Shown here: one piece after another, positions 5,821 to 10,936 of the stretch | Numbering within the stretch: the first letter of the stretch is position 1 | Layout of the letters: every line of letters begins with the position of its first letter | DNA from: Methylomonas sp. | Lineage (GTDB): Bacteria; Pseudomonadota; Gammaproteobacteria; Methylococcales; Methylomonadaceae | Length of the DNA stretch: 10,936 nucleotides | Assembly: GCA_026988195.1 (NCBI GenBank) | Contig: JALSLS010000352.1 | Location: 1-10,936, forward strand | Direction of reading: 5' to 3' | Made by a program: the position numbers and the translations under genes | Notes under the pieces: generated by a model | What the model saw: the letters and a program-made list of their open reading frames with translations, nothing else | Told to the model about the DNA's origin: nothing | The model's database searches: none

Positions 5821-6903
5821 TTATATTTTAACTATTTGGCGTTTTGCTCCCCATTTTGCAGGTTCTTTATCAAATAGGCCTGCACATTTTGTAAAACAGG
5901 CTAAACAGGCGCCAGAACTGTCTAAATTCCACTCGGAAAGCTGATACCAGTCTCGACCTATTAATAACTCACCACAGTGGTGGCAATAAGTGCTGTCGGC
6001 GGCTTTATCATGAGCATTACCAATGTAGGCATATTGCACACCATTAGCCAGAGCAATAGACCTTGCTTTTAATAAGCTGGCTGTTGGCGTTCTAGGAATG
6101 TCACGCATTTTCCAGTCAGGGTGAAAAGCTGAAAAATGCATGGGGACATCAGGCCCTAGGTTTTCAACGACCCATTGAGTCATTTCCTGCAGTTCTTTTT
6201 CTGAATCATTTTCTCCTGGGATAATCAGTGTAGTGAGCTCTAACCAGACATCTGTTTCATGCTTAATATAGAGTAATGTTTCTAAAATGGCTTGTAAGTG
6301 CGACCCTGTAATTTGATGATAAAAGCGTTCGGAGAATGCTTTTAAGTCAATATTAACCGCATCCATTGATTGGTAAAATTCAGCCCGGGGTTGATCACAA
6401 ACATAGCCAGCAGAAACGGCAACAGATTTAATACCCAACGCTTTACAAGCTTGAGCAGTATCAATAGCGTATTCATGAAAAATAACAGGATCATTATAAG
6501 TATAAGCAACGCTTTTACACTTAGCCTTTAGTGCGGCAGTTGCAATAGCTTCTGGGTTTGCCTGGCTCATTAATGAGTCCATCTCCCTTGATTTGCTTAT
6601 ATCCCAGTTTTGACAAAATTTACAGGCTAAATTACAGCCTGCGGTGCCAAATGATAAAACGGCTGAACCTGGGTAAAAGTGGTTAAGGGGTTTTTTTTCT
6701 ATAGGATCAATACAAAAACCACTGGAACGCCCATAACTGGTTAACACAATTTGCTGGTTTAAGTTTTGTCTAATAAAGCATAGGCCACGTTGTTTATCAT
6801 GTAACTTACAAAATCTGGGACATAGATCACACTGTACTCTGCCATCCTCAAGGATATGCCAGTAATCGGTTTGAACAGTATTTTGGCTTATTAGGTTACG
6901 CAT
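5821..6903 (-). CDS. amrS: AmmeMemoRadiSam system radical SAM enzyme
   Basis: This 360-aa enzyme is related to pyruvate formate-lyase activating enzymes. The radical SAM motif CNLACKFC supplies Cys90, Cys94 and Cys97 for a 4Fe-4S cluster that cleaves S-adenosylmethionine. An N-terminal group, Cys25, Cys28, Cys32 and Cys42 (CDLCPRFC, then GLC), and a C-terminal group, Cys307, Cys310, Cys333, Cys336 and Cys340, could bind zinc or further clusters. Motifs typical of the COG1180 branch are present, including YTYNDPVIF, INIDLK-like VNIDLKAF, and HFSAFHPDW. The gene is divergent from the Memo-like and AMMECR1-like genes across 69 bp, the gene set that names the system. The ATG has only a poor ribosome site. 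The family assignment is secure, but the substrate and reaction of this branch are not established; peptide or protein modification is a guess. Confidence 0.93.
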   Translation of the reverse strand: MRNLISQNTVQTDYWHILEDGRVQCDLCPRFCKLHDKQRGLCFIRQNLNQQIVLTSYGRSSGFCIDPIEKKPLNHFYPGSAVLSFGTAGCNLACKFCQNWDISKSREMDSLMSQANPEAIATAALKAKCKSVAYTYNDPVIFHEYAIDTAQACKALGIKSVAVSAGYVCDQPRAEFYQSMDAVNIDLKAFSERFYHQITGSHLQAILETLLYIKHETDVWLELTTLIIPGENDSEKELQEMTQWVVENLGPDVPMHFSAFHPDWKMRDIPRTPTASLLKARSIALANGVQYAYIGNAHDKAADSTYCHHCGELLIGRDWYQLSEWNLDSSGACLACFTKCAGLFDKEPAKWGAKRQIVKI

Positions 6904-6972
6904 AATAAAGAAATACAGGACTATAAATTGATATGAGCTTGTAATTTAGCATAAAGCACCTATAAATTAAGT

Positions 6973-7764
6973 ATGGTAAATATACGACAAACTGCAGTTG
7001 CAGGTACTTTCTATCCTGCAGATAAAGCCGATCTAAAAATAATGTTAAATCGTTATCTTAATGACGCGCCTAAAGCTGAAAAAGTTCCCAAAGCAATCAT
7101 AGTACCCCATGCTGGGTATATATATTCTGGCTCTATTGCCGCCGCCGCTTATGTGCGATTAACTTCGAACACTCAACGATTTAGTAAAGTACTGTTGATT
7201 GGTCCATCTCACCGTGTAGCCTTTCATGGTTTAGCGTTAACTACGGCTGATCAATTTATTACTCCTCTAGGTCAAATAGCTATTGATACTGTAGCAGTAG
7301 AAGAGATAAATAAATTAGACTTTGTTGATTATCTGGATCAAGCACATGCCTTAGAGCATAGTCTTGAAGTGCAATTGCCCTTTTTGCAAACAGTGTTACA
7401 AGATTTTTCTTTAATTCCTGTTGTTGCAGGAGATGCAACGGCTGATCAAGTTTGTCAGTTAATTGAAATGTTCTGGGAACAGGATGATGTTTTGGTGGTT
7501 ATTAGTTCTGATTTAAGTCACTTTCATGATTATCAAACCGCTCAGGTGCTTGATCAAAAAACTTCAGAAATTATCGAGCAATTACAATATGAAAAGTTAG
7601 ATAGTTATTCTGCATGTGGCAAGGTTCCTGTTAGTGGGCTTATGAAATTAGCTGAAAAAAATAAATTACAGATAAAAACTATCGATTTAAGAAATTCGGG
7701 AGATACCGCTGGAAGTGCTGATATGAATAGAGTTGTGGGGTATGGTGCTTATGTTATTGAATAA
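6973..7764 (+). CDS. amrB: AmmeMemoRadiSam system protein B (Memo-like)
   Basis: This 263-aa cytoplasmic protein of the Memo family adopts a fold related to class III extradiol dioxygenases. Conserved stretches are RQTAVAGTFYPAD (about residues 5-17), VPHAGYIYSGS (44-54, His46), IGPSHR (76-81, His80), HSLEVQLPFLQ (129-139) and ISSDLSHFHD (177-186). His46 and His80 correspond to metal-binding histidines in human MEMO1. The human third ligand, a cysteine near the C-terminus, seems to be replaced by the NSGDTAG segment here; this alignment was made by eye. The gene overlaps the AMMECR1-like gene, so translation is probably coupled. It is divergent from the radical SAM gene. Start 6973 fits the family N-terminus, although the ribosome site is weak. 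What the protein does in bacteria is unknown. Confidence 0.93.
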   Translation: MVNIRQTAVAGTFYPADKADLKIMLNRYLNDAPKAEKVPKAIIVPHAGYIYSGSIAAAAYVRLTSNTQRFSKVLLIGPSHRVAFHGLALTTADQFITPLGQIAIDTVAVEEINKLDFVDYLDQAHALEHSLEVQLPFLQTVLQDFSLIPVVAGDATADQVCQLIEMFWEQDDVLVVISSDLSHFHDYQTAQVLDQKTSEIIEQLQYEKLDSYSACGKVPVSGLMKLAEKNKLQIKTIDLRNSGDTAGSADMNRVVGYGAYVIE

Positions 7765-8320
7765 AAAAAACCAACGGATTTTATTAGATTTAGCCTATCA
7801 ATCTATTCAAACAGGGCTAGAGACAGGTCAGCCTTTATCGATTAATCTGAGAGATTACCCTTTTGAGCTATCTCAGCAAAGGGCAACTTTTGTGACCTTG
7901 GAAAAAAGTAAACAACTCCGTGGCTGTATTGGCATGTTGGAGGCGGTGTTTCCTTTAGCCGAAGATGTCTGTGAAAATGCTTTTTCAGCCGCTTTTAAAG
8001 ACCCTCGGTTTCCTAAACTTGAAGCATCAGAATTGGCAGAAATAGTAATTCATATATCTATTTTAAGCCCTGCTGAGGAAATGCACTTTACTTCTGAGCA
8101 AGACTTAATCACTCAAATTAGGCCTAATATTGATGGTTTAATATTAGAAAGTGGAGGAAGAAAAGGTACTTTTTTACCCTCCGTATGGCAATCGATACAA
8201 TCAGCTGAGCAGTTCTTAGTTCATTTAAAACAAAAAGCGGGATTGGCAAAGCATTTTTGGTCAGAAAATATCAAAGTTTATCGCTACACTACGCAAATGT
8301 TCTCTAATGACACGGAATGA
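7751..8320 (+). CDS. amrA: AmmeMemoRadiSam system protein A (AMMECR1-like)
   Basis: This 189-aa protein consists of the AMMECR1 domain, conserved from archaea and bacteria to humans and of undefined biochemical role. The signature LRGCIG lies at residues 56-61, with DPRFP at 84-88 and a GLILESGGRKGTFLPSVW stretch near 129-146. No membrane segment is present. I chose the ATG at 7751, which gives MLLNKKNQRILLDLA and overlaps the Memo-like gene by 14 bases. An ATG at 7742 or a TTG at 7733 would lengthen the overlap. Being encoded with a Memo protein and a radical SAM enzyme makes it part of the AmmeMemoRadiSam system. The invariant cysteine and arginine of LRGCIG suggest a catalytic or cofactor-binding site (inference). 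Confidence 0.92.
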   Translation: MLLNKKNQRILLDLAYQSIQTGLETGQPLSINLRDYPFELSQQRATFVTLEKSKQLRGCIGMLEAVFPLAEDVCENAFSAAFKDPRFPKLEASELAEIVIHISILSPAEEMHFTSEQDLITQIRPNIDGLILESGGRKGTFLPSVWQSIQSAEQFLVHLKQKAGLAKHFWSENIKVYRYTTQMFSNDTE

Positions 8321-8338
8321 GGATTTAATCGTTCTCAT

Positions 8339-8821
8339 TTAACCATGCTTCATGATTCGAGCCTTATCTCGTTGCCAATCTTTATCTTTAGCAACGGCAC
8401 GTTTATCATGTAGTTTTTTACCTTTAGCTAGTCCAATTTTAAGCTTTGCTCGACCCGTTATCCAATACATTGAAAGCGGTACAATGGTGTAACCTTTACG
8501 CTCAACGCTGCCAATTAATTTATCCAATTCACTACGATGTAACAGTAATTTTTTACGCCTGACCCTATCGGGGGCAACATGAGTGGAGGCTGATAAAAGA
8601 GGGGAAATGTGAGCCCCTAATAGCCAAGCCTCACCTTTATGAATGACGATATGACTTTCTTTTAGTTGTATATGACCTTCACGTAGGCTCTTGACCTCCC
8701 AGCCTTCAAGTACCAAACCGGCTTCAAATGTATCTTCAATAAAAAATTCATGCGATGCTTGACGATTGAGTGCAATGGTGTTGTCTTGACGTTTATTCTT
8801 TTTAGATTTTTTACCAGCCAT
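8339..8821 (-). CDS. smpB: SsrA-binding protein SmpB
   Basis: SmpB (160 aa) binds tmRNA and brings it to stalled ribosomes for trans-translation, which rescues the ribosome and tags the nascent peptide. The family features are clear: N-terminal NTIALNRQASHEFFIEDTFE, the core EAGLVLEGWEVKSLREG, and a basic C-terminal tail beginning GKKLHDKRAVAKDKDW, which enters the decoding centre as a helix. The length is typical. The gene ends only 18 bases from the stop of the convergent AMMECR1-like gene. No tmRNA gene (ssrA) is visible in the window. The start ATG fits the family, although a good ribosome site is lacking. smpB near ratA and ratB is a common gammaproteobacterial arrangement, here interrupted by a transporter gene. 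Confidence 0.97.
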   Translation of the reverse strand: MAGKKSKKNKRQDNTIALNRQASHEFFIEDTFEAGLVLEGWEVKSLREGHIQLKESHIVIHKGEAWLLGAHISPLLSASTHVAPDRVRRKKLLLHRSELDKLIGSVERKGYTIVPLSMYWITGRAKLKIGLAKGKKLHDKRAVAKDKDWQRDKARIMKHG

Positions 8822-8860
8822 AGAAATGAGGGTGTTTTTAACTCACTGAAAGGAAATATT

Positions 8861-8888
8861 TTGGTATTTTACTTGATTAGTAGATAAT
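8861..8888 (+). promoter_or_regulatory. putative sigma70 promoter of the sodium symporter gene
   Basis: TTGGTA (8861-8866) and GATAAT (8883-8888) are spaced by 16 bases, about 42 bases before the chosen start codon. The -10 matches consensus at five of six positions. The same promoter would transcribe ratA and ratB, which follow closely. Confidence 0.4.
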
Positions 8889-8930
8889 GAACGTAATTAT
8901 TTAGCTTTTTTAGGACGTTTGGCAGAAAAC

Positions 8931-10286
8931 ATGGTAAATAAAAAATCGATACACGGGGAGTGGTCATCACGATTCGCATATATTCTTGCAGCAACAGGTT
9001 CAGCTGTTGGTTTAGGTAATATTTGGAAATTTCCTTATATTACAGGTGAAAACGGAGGGGGGGCTTTTGTTTTAGTCTATTTAGCCTGTGTACTTGCTAT
9101 TGGTATTCCCATTATGATTGCTGAAACCATGATGGGGCGACGAGGACGACAAAGCCCTATTAATACTTTGGCAACTTTATCAACAGAAGCGGGTGCAAAT
9201 AAATACTGGCACTATTTGGGCTGGATGGGGGTTACTGCCGGTGTACTTATTTTGTCTTACTACAGTGTCATTGCTGGTTGGGCAAATGCTTATGTGTTTA
9301 AAGCTATTTTTGGTGGCTTTTCCGCTGATGCAGTAGAAGTCAAAGCGACTTTTGATGAATTTATTGCGAGTCCGATGCAATTGGTTTTTTGGCACACTCT
9401 CTTTATGATAGCGACGATGAGTGTGGTCATGCGAGGGGTAAACGGAGGGTTGGAGAAAGCAGTGCAATTATTAATGCCAACTTTGCTTGCTTTGTTAGTG
9501 TTGTTAGTGGGTTATGCCATGACGACAGGTGAAGCTTATTTCCAAGGCTTATCCTTTCTTTTTAGTCCTGATTTTAGTGAAATTGATAGTGATGCGGTTC
9601 TGACCGCAATGGGACATGCTTTTTTCACTTTAGGCTTAGGGATGGGCGCTATTATGGTTTATGGCTCATATTTACCCAGCAATGTTTCAATTGCCAAAAC
9701 AAGCTTATATATTGCAGGTGCAGATACCATTGTTGCTTTATTGGCAGGTATTGCTATTTTCCCTTTGGTCTTTGCTAATGGATTAGAGCCTGGCTCAGGC
9801 CCCGGTCTGATTTTTCAAACATTACCCATTGCCTTTGGAAATATGACAGGAGGTTGGTTATTTGGCATCTTATTTTTTGTGTTATTGGTTTTTGCAGCAT
9901 TAACCTCATCGATTTCACTGATTGAACCCGTTGTCGCATGGCTGGTGGAAAATAAAGGCTTTACTCGTAGTAAAGCAAGTGTTGTGAGTGGTCTTGTCAC
10001 TTGGGCTTTAGGGGTGAGTGTTGCCTTATCATTTAATGTTTGGTCCGATTTTACAATTTTTAACAAAACCATTTTTAATTTCCTAGATTATTTAACTGCA
10101 AACTTGATGTTACCAATCGGTGGTTTTTGTATTGCAGTATTTTCTACTTGGGTGATGCATGATAAGCATGTTAGAGAAGAGTTAGCGCTACCAGAACAAC
10201 AATATATACTTTGGAGATATTTAGCGAGTTATGTAGCACCTGCTGCTGTTTTCTTAGTCTTTTTACATGTTCTTGGAGTTGTCTAA
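8931..10286 (+). CDS. neurotransmitter:sodium symporter (SNF/NSS) family transporter
   Basis: This 451-aa inner-membrane protein belongs to the LeuT/MhsT family of Na+-coupled amino acid transporters. The first membrane segment shows the family's unwound sodium- and substrate-site motif GSAVGLGNIWKFPY (residues 23-36), followed by GENGGGAF. Segment 6 lies around HAFFTLGLGMGAIMVYGSY. The length suits the 11-helix MhsT-like bacterial group better than the 12-helix LeuT group. I chose the ATG at 8931; a TTG at 8919 would add four residues with no clear ribosome site. The stop is two bases before the ratA start, so ratA and ratB are likely co-transcribed. It lies between smpB and ratA, which are close neighbours in E. 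coli. The substrate is probably a hydrophobic or aromatic amino acid, but the sequence alone does not fix it. Confidence 0.93.
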   Translation: MVNKKSIHGEWSSRFAYILAATGSAVGLGNIWKFPYITGENGGGAFVLVYLACVLAIGIPIMIAETMMGRRGRQSPINTLATLSTEAGANKYWHYLGWMGVTAGVLILSYYSVIAGWANAYVFKAIFGGFSADAVEVKATFDEFIASPMQLVFWHTLFMIATMSVVMRGVNGGLEKAVQLLMPTLLALLVLLVGYAMTTGEAYFQGLSFLFSPDFSEIDSDAVLTAMGHAFFTLGLGMGAIMVYGSYLPSNVSIAKTSLYIAGADTIVALLAGIAIFPLVFANGLEPGSGPGLIFQTLPIAFGNMTGGWLFGILFFVLLVFAALTSSISLIEPVVAWLVENKGFTRSKASVVSGLVTWALGVSVALSFNVWSDFTIFNKTIFNFLDYLTANLMLPIGGFCIAVFSTWVMHDKHVREELALPEQQYILWRYLASYVAPAAVFLVFLHVLGVV

Positions 10287-10288
10287 CG

Positions 10289-10720
10289 ATGTCCACAGTA
10301 GAAAAAAGTGCTTTGGTTAAATATTCTGCAAATCAAATGTTTGCTATTGTTGATGATATTGAGTCTTACCCAGAATTTTTGCCTTGGTGTAGTGGGAGTA
10401 AAATCTTATTAAGAGAAGGAAATATTGTTGAAGCTGAATTACAGATAGCTAAAGCTGGTTTTAATAAGACTTTTGCGACCCGAAATACACATGATGGAGG
10501 GGGGAAATTATTTATGACTTTATTAGATGGTCCTTTCTCCTCGCTTGATGGCGTATGGAATTTTATGCCATTGCGTGAAGATGCCAGTAAGATTTCCCTT
10601 GATTTAGAGTTTGAAATGAATAGTAAGTTTGCTAGTTTAGCGTTTGGTGCTGTTTTTAATCAAATTTGTAATACCATGGTTAAATCATTTACAGATAGAG
10701 CAAAGCAAGTTTATGGGTAA
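10289..10720 (+). CDS. ratA: RatA/PasT-type START-domain protein
   Basis: This 143-aa protein of the polyketide cyclase/START-like superfamily contains the family motif VDDIESYPEFLPWCSGS at residues 21-37. It ends in the usual C-terminal helix (FTDRAKQVYG). E. coli RatA was described as a toxin blocking association of ribosomal subunits, and the related PasT has been linked to stress resistance. Eukaryotic COQ10 relatives bind ubiquinone, so a role in quinone handling is an alternative. The frame is open further upstream to 10211, but the true start is the ATG at 10289: it matches the family N-terminus, has GGAG at 10275-10278, and avoids a long overlap with the transporter gene. ratB overlaps its 3' end by 8 bases, indicating coupled translation. 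Confidence 0.93.
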   Translation: MSTVEKSALVKYSANQMFAIVDDIESYPEFLPWCSGSKILLREGNIVEAELQIAKAGFNKTFATRNTHDGGGKLFMTLLDGPFSSLDGVWNFMPLREDASKISLDLEFEMNSKFASLAFGAVFNQICNTMVKSFTDRAKQVYG

Positions 10721-10936
10721 GGTTGAAGTCGCTTTCGCCACGCCTGAAAAACAGGCCGTTATTGTGGTTACAGTTTCAAGCAATGAAACTGTACAACAAG
10801 TGATTAATCGGTCTGATATTCTAAATCAGTTTCCAGAAATTGATTTATTAAAAATGAAAGTTGGAGTGTTTGGAAAGCTTTGTAGTCTGGATAAAAAAGT
10901 GGAAGCAGGGGATAGAATAGAAATCTATCGGCCTTT
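10713..10936 (+). CDS. ratB: RnfH/RatB-family ubiquitin-like protein, truncated by window edge
   Basis: An open frame starts with ATG at 10713 and runs 74 codons without a stop to the edge of the window, so it is partial only because the window ends. The translation begins MGKVEVAFATPEKQAVIVV. It includes FPEIDLLKMKVGVFGKLCSL and VEAGDRIEIYRPL, the conserved C-terminal motif of RnfH/RatB proteins (UPF0125). These are small beta-grasp, ubiquitin-like proteins encoded next to ratA. The pair was first proposed as a toxin-antitoxin system, but an antitoxin role for RatB is not well supported. The start overlaps ratA by 8 bases. Family lengths of about 90-105 aa suggest 20-30 residues are missing. 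Confidence 0.93.
   Translation, partial: MGKVEVAFATPEKQAVIVVTVSSNETVQQVINRSDILNQFPEIDLLKMKVGVFGKLCSLDKKVEAGDRIEIYRP

Noticed and set aside
8316..8339. Small inverted repeat AATGAG/CTCATT between the AMMECR1-like gene and smpB as a terminator
   Set aside because: The stem is only six base pairs with a 12-base loop and no T-tract, so it is too weak to call.
9180..10072. Two minus-strand open frames inside the sodium symporter gene
   Set aside because: They are antisense shadows of a well-conserved membrane protein, with no start signal or recognisable domain.
10289..10936. Classical toxin-antitoxin system formed by ratA and ratB
   Set aside because: The pair was proposed as such, but both are widely conserved core genes and an antitoxin role for RatB is poorly supported. 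I annotate the families without claiming a TA system.

Overview
The window is AT-rich chromosomal DNA from a gammaproteobacterium. Several genes support this: smpB diverging towards ratA and ratB (the RnfH-family gene), a complete AmmeMemoRadiSam gene set, a group I truncated haemoglobin and an MmoC-like plant-type ferredoxin reductase. The many short palindromic intergenic repeats (REP-like and MITE-like) would suit a repeat-rich gamma lineage such as Methylococcales-type methanotrophs or related environmental bacteria. That placement is inference. No rRNA, tRNA, CRISPR array or complete transposase gene is visible.

Left part (1-1530). After a possible 23-codon gene tail at the edge comes a 162-bp palindromic repeat, then an alpha/beta hydrolase of the DUF900 type. 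A long, nearly perfect REP-like hairpin (1440-1528) separates the hydrolase from the next, convergent gene.

Middle-left (1534-3967). A SufR-like winged-helix regulator with a cysteine-rich C-terminus diverges from a truncated haemoglobin gene. The haemoglobin is followed by a strong terminator, a hairpin repeat, and a three-domain 2Fe-2S/FAD/NAD(P)H reductase. The shared upstream region holds two perfect inverted repeats, which are good operator candidates. Together the genes look like a redox- or NO-sensed globin and reductase module, functionally resembling a flavohaemoglobin split into separate proteins (inference).

Repeat cluster (about 4008-4408). A 142-bp palindromic element, flanked by 11-bp direct repeats, sits inside another inverted repeat. 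A second copy of the 162-bp element follows at once. The two 162-bp elements and the hairpin at 2835-2896 share a near-identical 22-base core, but the arms around the core of the hairpin are unrelated to those of the other two.

Middle (4502-5804). An unrecognised lysine-rich 135-aa protein overlaps the start of a bile acid:sodium symporter (BASS)-family transporter.

Middle-right (5821-8320). The AmmeMemoRadiSam set: the radical SAM gene (minus strand) diverges from the Memo-like gene and the overlapping AMMECR1-like gene. The proteins are conserved and co-occur, but their reaction is not established.

Right part (8339-10936). smpB on the minus strand is followed by a divergent neurotransmitter:sodium symporter-family gene, then ratA and a ratB gene cut by the window edge. 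The transporter lies between smpB and ratA, which are close neighbours in E. coli.
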